DNA of 23,451 nucleotides from Bacteroidales bacterium M6 (lineage in GTDB: Bacteria; Bacteroidota; Bacteroidia; Bacteroidales; Muribaculaceae), in contig LUJQ01000016.1 of assembly GCA_001689485.1 (NCBI GenBank), positions 1 to 23,451 on the forward strand, read 5' to 3'. Each line of letters starts with the position of its first letter. Within the stretch, counting starts at the first letter, position 1. Positions 8,125 through 15,676 of this stretch are shown here, one piece after another. A program made the position numbers and the translations under genes. The notes under the pieces were generated by a model. It was not told the DNA's origin, searched no databases, and saw only the letters and a program-made list of their open reading frames with translations.

Positions 8125-8182
8125 ACAGAAATCGCGCCCACGGATTAAGCTTTATGCAGCATCCTTCGGGGCGCGATTCTGT
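8125..8182 (-). terminator. Long hairpin between the DNA-binding gene and the stress-protein gene
   Basis: ACAGAAATCGCGCCC (8125-8139) pairs with GGGGCGCGATTCTGT (8168-8182): a 14-base stem with one bulged base. The loop can fold further (GGAT/ATCC on the minus strand). It follows the stop of the minus-strand gene 8471-8205. On the minus strand there is no U-run after the stem; on the plus strand it is followed by TTATTTTC, so it would make a better plus-strand terminator. A structured RNA or dispersed repeat is an alternative. Confidence 0.5.
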
Positions 8183-8204
8183 TTATTTTCTGTAATCCAA
8201 ACGG

Positions 8205-8471
8205 TTATGCTTCTTTCTTTTTTTCTTCCTCTTCGAGGATGGCGATGGCCTTATCGTAGATGGTAGTGTCGTCAAGTACCACTATGCCACCGTCGGGTCC
8301 CGGTTCTATGTGGAGGCCGCAGTTTTTGCCGAATTCATAATTTGAACCGCCGAAGTAGTTACGAACTGTTTGAACTGTTATATGGAGTTCGTCGGCAATG
8401 CGGTGTGTCGAGCCATCGGGTAAGCTGTCTTTGAGACGACGAAGGTCGTTGAAGGTTATTGTCTTTGTCAT
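8205..8471 (-). CDS. Small helix-turn-helix DNA-binding protein
   Basis: 88 residues, a conserved type of small Bacteroidetes protein. The N-terminal half holds a helix-turn-helix with a Ser/Thr-His start (STHRIADELHITVQTVRNYF, about 21-40), like the tail of a sigma-70 region 4 or resolvase-type HTH. Then comes a Gly-rich stretch with HIEPGPDGGIVVLDD (about 54-68) and an acidic/Lys C-terminus. It has no effector domain. It probably binds DNA; the targets are unknown. A well-formed promoter and a perfect palindrome lie upstream, so autoregulation is possible. It is a single-gene unit. Confidence 0.85.
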   Translation of the reverse strand: MTKTITFNDLRRLKDSLPDGSTHRIADELHITVQTVRNYFGGSNYEFGKNCGLHIEPGPDGGIVVLDDTTIYDKAIAILEEEEKKKEA

Positions 8472-8513
8472 AGTCGTTATGTTTTTGGGTGAGTTTTAAT
8501 TTTTATTACGACC

Positions 8514-8545
8514 TAAATTTACCCGAAATGTATGACTTTTCCAAA
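8514..8545 (-). promoter_or_regulatory. Promoter of the small DNA-binding gene
   Basis: Read on the minus strand: TTTG (8545-8542), 20 bases, then TAAATTTA (8521-8514). The -33 element and spacing are ideal and the -7 element differs from TAnnTTTG at one base. Transcription would start near 8507, about 35 bases before the ATG. Confidence 0.6.
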
Positions 8546-8554
8546 TCCATTTGA

Positions 8555-8570
8555 TGTGTTATATAACACA
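8555..8570. promoter_or_regulatory. Perfect 16-base palindrome, candidate operator
   Basis: TGTGTTATATAACACA is fully self-complementary. Its centre lies about 55 bases upstream of the predicted start of the minus-strand transcript, just behind the -33 element. That is the usual place for a dimeric activator site. It could equally regulate something else or be chance in AT-rich DNA. Confidence 0.45.
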
Positions 8571-8646
8571 CTTTCATGATGAACCCTTCTAAACTTAAGC
8601 ATCTCAACTGCTTATCGTATTTAGGATTTTTGCCAAGACCTCCTGT

Positions 8647-8673
8647 GGGCGCCCTGTAAAGCCTGATCAGGCT
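8647..8673. repeat. Two adjacent palindromes downstream of batE
   Basis: GGGCGCCC (8647-8654) and AGCCTGATCAGGCT (8660-8673) are both perfect palindromes about 50-75 bases after the batE stop. On the minus strand the second can form a 5-base stem, followed by TTTACAGG, so it may terminate the bat operon. The rest of 8571-8724 holds no recognisable gene. Confidence 0.4.
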
Positions 8674-8724
8674 GTGAGGGGGCTTATGCGGATACCATGG
8701 CATGGGTGTCGCAAGGGGCGGTGG

Positions 8725-9567
8725 TCATATCCTTTCGGTCTCGGAAGCCTTGATCCAGGCTCTTTCACGCCCTCCGACTTTGACCTCATACCATTTTTCC
8801 CCCGATGAACCTGAGATGGAGTCTACGATTTCGACTTTTGTCCCTTCGTGTAGCAGGAATGCTTCCTCGGCTTGCGTGCGTGCCTCGCGAGGGGTGGTTG
8901 ACAGCTGCGCTGACGGGGGGAGGATTATGGCATATCTGTTGTCGGTTACGCGGTTGGCTGCTGCAAACGATATTATAATCGTCAGCGCGCAAAGCATGAA
9001 TATAATCATGCCGCCGAAAAAGCTGAGCTTCTTTATCAAAATGACAGAGGAAAGCATGTAGGTGAATGCCCCGGCAAGGAACAGCGCGAACAGGATGACC
9101 GCAATCCAGGCCCATGTGTCGGCTTTGAAGGTGCTTATTACATTATGCCACAGCTTGGTCATAATCGAACCTTCGTCAATCTGCCTGTCGGTGATTTTCG
9201 ATTTCACGAAATCGAGGTTGTCGCGGGCGTCGGCATTTGTCGGGTCGAGTTTCAAGGCACGTTCGTAGTTGACGATGGCTTTCCCTAGATTCCCCTGGCG
9301 GTAGTAGGCATTCCCCAGGTTATAGAATATTGTCGACGAAGTGCCGTCCTGTTTGATTGATTCCAGGTAGAGCCGCTCGGCGAGGGCGAAATTATCCTGC
9401 GCATAGGCCGAATCGGCCTGCTGTGCCAAAAGTCCGGGAGCAGGTTCGGCAGCGGTGGCAATGTCAGTATCCTTGGATGTATCGGCAATGGCCACAGAGT
9501 CGGGCTGTGCGGTTGCATACGCTATCGATGCAATGGCGGTCAATATGGCGGTCAATATATGCTTCAT
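8725..9567 (-). CDS. batE: BatE: TPR and SH3-like domain membrane protein
   Basis: Last gene of the bat operon, 280 residues. A signal peptide (1-20, ending YATA) is followed by TPR repeats (about 45-115; YNLGNAYYRQGNLGKAIVNYERAL is typical). Two membrane helices lie at about 151-175 and 182-204, and a C-terminal bacterial SH3-like domain at about 210-280 ends in a WYEVKV...RAWI pattern. This is the known BatE architecture. The TPR domain should be periplasmic and likely binds other Bat proteins; by the topology of two helices the SH3 domain should be on the same side. The start is 16 bases from the end of batD, so they are co-transcribed. Disruption of the bat operon in Bacteroides fragilis affected oxygen tolerance; the molecular role of BatE is not known. 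Confidence 0.93.
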   Translation of the reverse strand: MKHILTAILTAIASIAYATAQPDSVAIADTSKDTDIATAAEPAPGLLAQQADSAYAQDNFALAERLYLESIKQDGTSSTIFYNLGNAYYRQGNLGKAIVNYERALKLDPTNADARDNLDFVKSKITDRQIDEGSIMTKLWHNVISTFKADTWAWIAVILFALFLAGAFTYMLSSVILIKKLSFFGGMIIFMLCALTIIISFAAANRVTDNRYAIILPPSAQLSTTPREARTQAEEAFLLHEGTKVEIVDSISGSSGEKWYEVKVGGRERAWIKASETERI

Positions 9568-9583
9568 GGGGTGTTCTGTGGGT

Positions 9584-11416
9584 TTATTTGCGTGTTATCT
9601 TGCATTTCTCCATCTCGTTGATGGTGTCGGTGGCTTCGTTATAGAGCGCTTCTACCGATGAATCCAACGACGAGTCAGGGGTGTAACGGGCCATTTCGCA
9701 GTCATCGAGGATTTTGATAATCTTGTCGGATACCTCGGGGGCCACACCGCGTTGCGAAAGGGTGTCGACAATATTCTGTCGGGTCAGTTGTGATGCCGAC
9801 ATGTTGAGTTTGTCGCTCAGGTAGCCCCACATGGCACGTAGCAGTTCCTCATAGAACCTCTCGCTTTGGTGTGACTTCATGAAGCTTTCGGCAAGTTTGA
9901 GGCGCTTGCGTGCCACTTTGTTGGCGCGTGAGTTGCGGCGTCCAGCCACGTCGGCATCCAGCCGGAGCTGACGTCGGTACACCCACAAGGAGGCAGCTGC
10001 AATGAGCAGCAGGCAGCAGAATATGCACCAGTACCACCAAGTTCGCACCACAGGCGTATGGTCAAGGCTTTGGTGCTTGTCGCCGGTTTTTATATGGAGT
10101 ATATCGGTGTTTTTGGCCTCGATGTCGCGCTGGTCGGAGTTCATTGTCGTTCCCGAACCTTTAGCCACGTCCAAGGTGTATTCCGGGGCGGTCAGGGTGA
10201 CATATTGTTTTTTTGCCAGGTCGAAATAAACGAATTCCTGTTGCGGGATTTTGAACTCGCCCACACTTTGCGGCACTATGGTGTATTCGGCTGTCATTGT
10301 CCCGGTGAGGGTGTTGCCTGCAATCCGAGCGTTTGATTCGGTTTTCGGGGTGTATTGCTCGAATTCCGACGGGATTTCAGGTTTGGGTTCGCGGATATAT
10401 TTGATGTTGCCTGAACCGGTTACGATATAGCGTAACGACACCGCCTCGCCGGTGCGTGGCGTGGTAGAGCTTATGGTGCTTTCGAATTTATATTGACCCA
10501 CAGCGCCTGAGAAGCCTGCCGGTTGTGGCTGGGGGAGTGGGGTGATATTGATTGTCTGGGTGAATGGTTGCAGATGCACTTCCTTCTCGACAGGGCGTGC
10601 TGAGATGAAGAATCCGTTCGACACCCTTTCGAGTTGGATGACACTCAGGTCGTACTTACCCGAATTTATGGTGAGTTTGCCTGATTTTTGAGGGAAGATG
10701 ATGCATTTCTTAAGAACTGCCGTGATGTAGTTTTGGCCGTTGTAATGCTCCACCTCGTTGAGTGATGCCTGTGTGTCGAGTTCGTCGATTAGGAATCCGT
10801 CGAATGTCGGCGGCGATGTCATCATAAACGAGTTGATGCGTTCGAACTTGGTGTAGAGCTTTAAGGTGCATTCGATGGCTTCCCCTTCATAAGCATTGCT
10901 TTTGTTGAGGATTACGCGCACAAAAATATCGTTCTTCGATATTTTGCTTTGTGAATCCTGGCTGTCTAAATCGTCGACGCGTACCTGGGGCTGGTTGTAA
11001 TATCCACCTTGCTGTCTGGGGGCGGAGCTGTCGGGAGGAAGGATTTTGAAAGTGGCGCTCTGCGATTGCAAGGTTTTGCCACCGGCTGAGATTGATGCAG
11101 CCGGGATAGTGTAGGAACCCTCTTTTTCGGCACGGTAGGTGAAGGTGTAGTCCTCGGTCGTGCTGGAGGTCTGATGCCCGTTGATAATTTCCACGGATTG
11201 CATTGTGCTGATGCCGGGACGCGGCGACAGGAGCTTGCATCCCTGGATAGCCGGAGCGTTCAGGCTGCTTCCCTCGCCGTTTGTGAGCCGGTATGTCACG
11301 TAAAAGACATTTCCTGCAATCACGTTGCGAGGTGGCACGACTTTGAATGATGCCTGTGCCAAAGCTGACACCGCGATGCCTACAATCATCAGAAATGTCA
11401 AAAACAACTTCTTCAT
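9584..11416 (-). CDS. batD: BatD: aerotolerance membrane protein
   Basis: 610 residues when started at 11416, where a typical signal peptide begins (MKKLFLTFLMIVGIAVSALAQ); an ATG at 11446 would add ten polar residues before it. The large periplasmic part (about 21-455) consists of beta-rich repeats typical of the BatD family (PF13584), including FRINSF-like FERINSFMMTSPP and EAVSLRYIVTGSGNI. One membrane helix (about 459-480) is followed by a basic stretch and a cytosolic helical domain (about 490-600). That domain is similar to the C-terminus of the unnamed bat gene at 15628-14612 (shared pattern: paired hydrophobic LL/YL, then a short S-Q/T-x-x-x-I helix). A 195-base gap separates it from batC. 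Confidence 0.94.
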   Translation of the reverse strand: MKKLFLTFLMIVGIAVSALAQASFKVVPPRNVIAGNVFYVTYRLTNGEGSSLNAPAIQGCKLLSPRPGISTMQSVEIINGHQTSSTTEDYTFTYRAEKEGSYTIPAASISAGGKTLQSQSATFKILPPDSSAPRQQGGYYNQPQVRVDDLDSQDSQSKISKNDIFVRVILNKSNAYEGEAIECTLKLYTKFERINSFMMTSPPTFDGFLIDELDTQASLNEVEHYNGQNYITAVLKKCIIFPQKSGKLTINSGKYDLSVIQLERVSNGFFISARPVEKEVHLQPFTQTINITPLPQPQPAGFSGAVGQYKFESTISSTTPRTGEAVSLRYIVTGSGNIKYIREPKPEIPSEFEQYTPKTESNARIAGNTLTGTMTAEYTIVPQSVGEFKIPQQEFVYFDLAKKQYVTLTAPEYTLDVAKGSGTTMNSDQRDIEAKNTDILHIKTGDKHQSLDHTPVVRTWWYWCIFCCLLLIAAASLWVYRRQLRLDADVAGRRNSRANKVARKRLKLAESFMKSHQSERFYEELLRAMWGYLSDKLNMSASQLTRQNIVDTLSQRGVAPEVSDKIIKILDDCEMARYTPDSSLDSSVEALYNEATDTINEMEKCKITRK

Positions 11417-11447
11417 ATATTCTTTTTTACCATCATCGTTTGCCATT

Positions 11448-11549
11448 CCGGTTACGTTTGCCTGTTTTCGGTTAAAGCGGTAACCGGCATAAACTTCATA
11501 GTTGAAATCAGGAGAAAGAGGGGTGGGATGGGGATTGCCGGCGGGGCAA
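11448..11549. repeat. Inverted repeats in the batC-batD gap
   Basis: CCGGTTAC (11448-11455) and GTAACCGG (11480-11487) are a perfect 8-base inverted repeat with a 24-base loop. A second, TTGCC (11535-11539) / GGCAA (11545-11549), lies closer to batC. The gap (11417-11611) is unusually long for this operon. I see no promoter match for batD and no convincing gene in it. Attenuation, mRNA processing or simple spacer are all possible. Confidence 0.4.
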
Positions 11550-11611
11550 CGCCTTGCGGTGTATCTTCGCCGGTTTGTGCCGGGAATCTTGAATCAAGGA
11601 TTAAGGATGGG

Positions 11612-12484
11612 TTACCAGGGTTTGTCGGTTGTGCGGCGGTTGGCACGTTTTTCCTCACCCTGTTTCATGAGTTCTACCTTCTGCCTGGTACCGTTTTCCT
11701 TATCCTCCATAGCTTTCAGAATCTGCTGGGCGCTCGCATCGCTTAAGCCGCCTTGTTGCTGCTTCTGTTCCTGCTGCTTGTCCTGGCGGTCTTGTTGGTT
11801 CTGCTGGTTCTGTTCCTGTTGTTTGTCTTGATTCTGTTGCTGATCCTGGTTTTTATCCTGATTCTGATCTTGGTTTTGCTTCTGATCCTGGTTCTGCTGC
11901 TGGTCTTGATTTTGCTGTTGGTCCTGGTTTTGTTGATCCTGGTCTTGGTTCTGATCTTTGTTTTGGTCTTGTTCCTGTTTCTTTAATTGGGCAAGACGCA
12001 GGTTCTGACGTGCCTGGTCGTTTTCAGGATTGCGTCGCAGGGCGTTTTTATAATGTTCGATTGCAGCAGCATAGTCTTCGCCTTTGTAGGCCACATTCCC
12101 ACGGTCGTAGAATGAGTTTTCCGAAATCGCCTTGTCTGGCGACTGTGCGGTTTTGGCCAGCATGGCATCGGCAGTCTGAATCAGGGAGTCACCTTTGTTT
12201 GAGAGGTCTTCCCCACGCTGCTTCAGATAGGCGGATGCAAGATTGAATTGGGCTGTCTGGTTGTCGGGATTTTCTTCCAATGCCTTTTTATAGGCTACTT
12301 CCGATTCGGCATAGCGCTGTTTCCCGTAGAGTTCGTTGCCTTCCTTTATGGCGTTTCGTTCGCGCTTTGTCGATACAACGGCATCGGCATCATGTTTTTC
12401 TCCGTTGCATCCGCTTATTATTGAGCCGAATGCCACCGACAATGCGATGCAAACCGATATGTTGGGAATTCTTTTCATTTTCAT
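11612..12484 (-). CDS. batC: BatC: TPR lipoprotein with Gln/Asn/Asp-rich tail
   Basis: 290 residues from the ATG at 12484 (12478 is an equally good start; 12529 would put 15 polar residues before the signal). The signal ends in the lipobox ISGC, so Cys26 is likely lipidated. Two TPR units lie at about 43-75 and 122-155 (ERNAIKEGNELY..., YDRGNVAYKGEDY...). Residues about 168-244 are made almost only of Q, D, N, K and E, with repeated NQDQ units. A conserved closing helix (about 245-290) starts GGLSDASAQQILKAM. This matches BatC of Bacteroides, where the tail is also glutamine-rich. It probably acts as a periplasmic scaffold for BatA/B/D. The repetitive DNA (11753-11983) is prone to slippage, so its length may vary among strains. 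Confidence 0.93.
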   Translation of the reverse strand: MKMKRIPNISVCIALSVAFGSIISGCNGEKHDADAVVSTKRERNAIKEGNELYGKQRYAESEVAYKKALEENPDNQTAQFNLASAYLKQRGEDLSNKGDSLIQTADAMLAKTAQSPDKAISENSFYDRGNVAYKGEDYAAAIEHYKNALRRNPENDQARQNLRLAQLKKQEQDQNKDQNQDQDQQNQDQQQNQDQQQNQDQKQNQDQNQDKNQDQQQNQDKQQEQNQQNQQDRQDKQQEQKQQQGGLSDASAQQILKAMEDKENGTRQKVELMKQGEEKRANRRTTDKPW

Positions 12485-12545
12485 CGAATAATTTACTTGC
12501 GTCGGGGTGGTTGAAAAAAAGGTTTTCAAAGTCCCTCGGGCATGT

Positions 12546-13577
12546 TTATTTGCTGAAGAAGGTGAACTTCCTGAGCCATCCGATTTTGCGCGGTAACACG
12601 CAAAGGTCGGTTACCAGCAGGATGATGGCAATCCACACAAACACAGGGAATTGCTCTGCGCTGGCCTTGTATGACACATGGCGGAGATCGGATTTCTTGA
12701 TTTTGTCGAGCTGTTCGATAAGGTTGTCGACGGCTTTGTTGCCCGAACCGTTAATGTAAGTACCGCCCCCGGCTTCGGCAATCTCCTTCGCCATGGCCTC
12801 GTTAAGGTAGGTCGTTACTGGGGTGCCTGAGGCGTCCTTAAGGAATTCCCCTTTCTTGGCATCAATCGGTATGGGGGCGCCTTTGAGCGAGCCTACACCG
12901 ATGACATCAACCTCTATCCCTAGGCTTTTTGCATATTTTGCCATCTCCATGGCATCACCTTCGTGGTTTTCACCGTCGGTTATCACGATGATAGCCTTGT
13001 TGATTTCCTCGTCGGTTGAGAAGGAGTTGATTGACATGTTTATGGCTGTGCCTATAGCTGTGCCTTGGGTGGGTACCATGTCGGTGGATATTTCGTCGAG
13101 ATACATCCGTGCCGAAAGGAAGTCGGTTGTAATCGGGAGCTGTGTGTAGGCTTCCCCGGCAAAGACTATAAGTCCGACTTTGTCGTTGTCGAGTTTGTCG
13201 ATAAGTCGGTTGAGGATGTATTTTGCCCTTTGCAGCCTTGACACGCCGTTGGGGTCGTCGGTCGATGAGGCTAGCATCGACCTCGACACGTCGAATGCAA
13301 TCATTACCTCTATGCCGGATGTGTTCTCCACCTCCTCTTTTTCACCTGCCCTGGGGCGTGCAACCGCGATAATCAGGGCTGCGAGAGCCAGCAGCTCAAG
13401 TGTGATTTTAACCGCAGGCATATATTTCGAAGCCTCAGGCATGAGGTGGTTCAGGTGCGCTGGATTTCCGTAGCGGCGTAGTCTCGCTTTGCGCGACAGC
13501 CTTCCCCAGTACCATAATCCGAAGATGACAGGCAGCAGGAACAACAGGTATAGCAGATATGGATATGCGAAAGTCAT
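12546..13577 (-). CDS. batB: BatB: von Willebrand factor A membrane protein
   Basis: 343 residues. Two N-terminal membrane helices (about 6-24 and 57-75) and one near the C-terminus (about 311-328) enclose a VWA domain (about 89-295). The metal-ion-dependent adhesion site is intact: D96-x-S98-x-S100, Thr173 in QGTAIG and D201 in ITDGENH. It should therefore bind a divalent ion and a partner protein. With three helices and the N-terminus as modelled in the family, the side on which the VWA domain lies is not certain from the sequence. A VWA protein beside a MoxR ATPase is the recurrent MoxR/VWA pairing, in which the VWA protein acts as substrate adaptor. Paralogue of BatA; 48 bases after batA. 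Confidence 0.95.
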   Translation of the reverse strand: MTFAYPYLLYLLFLLPVIFGLWYWGRLSRKARLRRYGNPAHLNHLMPEASKYMPAVKITLELLALAALIIAVARPRAGEKEEVENTSGIEVMIAFDVSRSMLASSTDDPNGVSRLQRAKYILNRLIDKLDNDKVGLIVFAGEAYTQLPITTDFLSARMYLDEISTDMVPTQGTAIGTAINMSINSFSTDEEINKAIIVITDGENHEGDAMEMAKYAKSLGIEVDVIGVGSLKGAPIPIDAKKGEFLKDASGTPVTTYLNEAMAKEIAEAGGGTYINGSGNKAVDNLIEQLDKIKKSDLRHVSYKASAEQFPVFVWIAIILLVTDLCVLPRKIGWLRKFTFFSK

Positions 13578-13625
13578 ATTGTTCTACAATGTTTAAAGAT
13601 GCGGTAGAAGCCTCCGACGGCGGCA

Positions 13626-14615
13626 TTACGGGATTGTTCTCAGGTAAGTGTGCCTCAGCACGAGTTCGAGCAGGAAAAGCCCCAGGGCAGCCAGCGCCCA
13701 TGGGAGGTAGTTATCCTCGGTGTGCGAGAAGTGCCGCACATCGAGTTCTGTTTTTTCCAGCTTGTCGATTTCATCGAACACCTCTGAAAGCACTTTGTTC
13801 CCGGTGGCACGGAAATATTTGCCTCCGGTGATGTCGGCGATCTGCTTCAGTGTGTTTTCGTCGATTACCACCGGCATAGGCACGTATTCCACCCGTCCGA
13901 ACATGTTGACTTGCGGATAGGGTGCTGTGCCGTTGGTCCCGATGCCGATAGTGTAGACCTTTATCCCCATTTTGTGGGCTATTTCGGCTGCGGTAAGCGG
14001 TGCCACGATGCCGGTGTTGTTTGAGCCGTCGGTAAGGAGGATGATGCTTTTCGATTTTGCCTTCCCTTCCTTAATGCGGTTGATTGAGGTCGCCAGGCCG
14101 TCGCCGATGGCAGTTCCGTCCTCGAGCATTTCGCGGTTCAGGGCGTTGACATAGTTTGTCAGGGCTGCGCGGTCGGTGGTCATCGGCACACCTGTAAAGG
14201 CTTCACCGGCAAACACCACAAGCCCCATATTGTCGTTTTCCCTGCCGTTGATGAATTTGGCGGCTATTTTCTTCGCGGCTTCCAGGCGGTCGGGTTTGAA
14301 GTCGCGGGCAAGCATACTCGAGGAGATGTCGAGGGCTATCACCATGTCAGTCCCTTCGGTGCGTGAGGTGCGCCATGCATCGCGTGTCTGCGGCCGGGCA
14401 AGCACCACAATCAGGCACCCGATGGCGAGCAGGCGAAGCAGGAACAGGCCGTGAAGCATATATTGCCTTAACGGGCGCCCTAGGCGTCTGAACGGCCCTA
14501 CGGTTGAAACCCCCATCGAGGGGTAGGCGGTGCGGTGTTTCCACACATACCACGCTATCAACGGGATATATATCAGAAACAGCCATAATATGCCGGGATG
14601 TGCGAATTGCATCAT
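13626..14615 (-). CDS. batA: BatA: von Willebrand factor A membrane protein
   Basis: 329 residues with the same plan as BatB: helices at about 9-25 and 56-74, VWA domain about 88-290, and a C-terminal helix about 303-321. The MIDAS is intact: D96-x-S98-x-S100, Thr168 in DGTAIG and D196 in LTDGSNN. Its start overlaps the stop of the upstream gene by four bases (ATGA), so the two are translationally coupled, and their products are probably made in fixed ratio. BatA and BatB are likely partners; family members are known from the B. fragilis aerotolerance operon. Confidence 0.95.
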   Translation of the reverse strand: MMQFAHPGILWLFLIYIPLIAWYVWKHRTAYPSMGVSTVGPFRRLGRPLRQYMLHGLFLLRLLAIGCLIVVLARPQTRDAWRTSRTEGTDMVIALDISSSMLARDFKPDRLEAAKKIAAKFINGRENDNMGLVVFAGEAFTGVPMTTDRAALTNYVNALNREMLEDGTAIGDGLATSINRIKEGKAKSKSIILLTDGSNNTGIVAPLTAAEIAHKMGIKVYTIGIGTNGTAPYPQVNMFGRVEYVPMPVVIDENTLKQIADITGGKYFRATGNKVLSEVFDEIDKLEKTELDVRHFSHTEDNYLPWALAALGLFLLELVLRHTYLRTIP

Positions 14616-15628
14616 TTCGATTCCTTATGTTGGTTTGGTTGATTTCCGTTATTGTCAGTGCCTGGCGCCTGTTCGCCGTTCTCAGGCTCTTCGACAGGCC
14701 GGGTTTCCTCAACGAACTGCATTGCGTTTTGGAAAGAGCGCACGTTGTCGTCGGGCATGGGGCGTACTTTGGCAAACTTCACGAAGTCGGCAATTTCCAC
14801 TACTTTCTGCATGTAGCGGTGTGGCATCCTGGTCTCCTCGTTTGCTTCGAGGGCTTTCAGGATTTGCGATGAGGTCATCTCCATGGCGTTTATGCCGAAA
14901 CGCTCCTGCAGGTAGTCGCGCAGGATGTCGATGAGACGTGTGTAATATTCCTTTTCCTGCCCTTTTTCCCATAGCTGTGCTTCCCTGAGGGCGTTCAGGC
15001 GGTCGATTGCGATACGGTCAGGCGGGAGGCGTTTCTTCTGAGGCAGGATGTTGACCGATACTTTGCGGGTGAGGATGAGATAGGCGCATATGCCGCCTGC
15101 AACCACCAGCAATCCTAGTAGTATCCAGCCCCAGTAATCCGTAATCCAGTCGGGAAGCCAGTCATACCACTTGCTGGTGAACGAAGCCGGTGGGGCCAGG
15201 GGGTTGATGTCGCTCATAGCGCTTACGTCGACAGGGTTGACTTTCAACGTCAGCTGGTTGGAACGCACCGTGTCAGGGCCGTTTACCAAAAGGAAGGGGG
15301 GGATGGTGTAGACCCCCGAGTCAAACGACTGCACCACCAGGGCGCGTTTCATTTCCACCAGGCTGTTGCCGAGGTCGGTTGTGTCGCCATAAACCCAGTC
15401 GATGATTTCGATTTCTTTCGGGAACGCGTTTTGGTCGACTATGACTTGCGATGGTGATGTGGCGTTGTCGATTATGTCAAGGCGGATAGCGGTCTGATAC
15501 CCCATGGTAATATGTGAGGAATCAACCGAGGCTTTTATGGTAGGGCGTGCGGCCATAGAACCCGTGAAAAACGGGATTGACAGCAACGCCATAAGCGGCA
15601 CTATGATATTGGTTCTGAATCCTTTCAT
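14612..15628 (-). CDS. Unnamed bat-operon membrane protein, BatD-like layout
   Basis: 338 residues; usually left as hypothetical in bat operons, related in layout to BatD/DUF4381-type proteins. A signal peptide (about 1-26) precedes a short beta-rich periplasmic domain (about 28-135). A Pro/Trp-rich linker (WYDWLPDWITDYWGW, 154-168) and one membrane helix (about 166-186) follow, then a basic patch (QKKRLPPDR) and a cytosolic helical domain (about 205-310). The tail (about 312-338) is Glu/Pro/Asn/Gln-rich and disordered-looking. The helical domain (RLNALREAQLW...YYTRLIDILRDYLQERF) parallels the cytosolic end of BatD. A cytosolic helical domain next to a MoxR ATPase and a DUF58 protein suggests a contact between membrane and cytosolic parts of the system; this is inference. 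Confidence 0.85.
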   Translation of the reverse strand: MKGFRTNIIVPLMALLSIPFFTGSMAARPTIKASVDSSHITMGYQTAIRLDIIDNATSPSQVIVDQNAFPKEIEIIDWVYGDTTDLGNSLVEMKRALVVQSFDSGVYTIPPFLLVNGPDTVRSNQLTLKVNPVDVSAMSDINPLAPPASFTSKWYDWLPDWITDYWGWILLGLLVVAGGICAYLILTRKVSVNILPQKKRLPPDRIAIDRLNALREAQLWEKGQEKEYYTRLIDILRDYLQERFGINAMEMTSSQILKALEANEETRMPHRYMQKVVEIADFVKFAKVRPMPDDNVRSFQNAMQFVEETRPVEEPENGEQAPGTDNNGNQPNQHKESK

Positions 15629-15676
15629 GTTCGTTTGTTTGAACTATGTTCGTTCGCCAGGCCCGGCAGGTAAGGG

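Noticed and set aside
8506..8703. Minus-strand open frame of 65 codons upstream of the small DNA-binding gene.
   Set aside because: It runs through palindromes and the promoter of the next gene, has no family features and an odd composition; more likely intergenic.
11452..11658. Minus-strand open frame of 68 codons spanning the batC-batD gap.
   Set aside because: It overlaps the end of batC, is Pro/Thr-rich without pattern, and has no start signal.
11753..11986. Plus-strand open frame encoding a nearly pure Leu/Val/Phe protein.
   Set aside because: It is the exact reverse complement of the Gln/Asn/Asp codons of the BatC tail; it has no start signal and no sensible composition.
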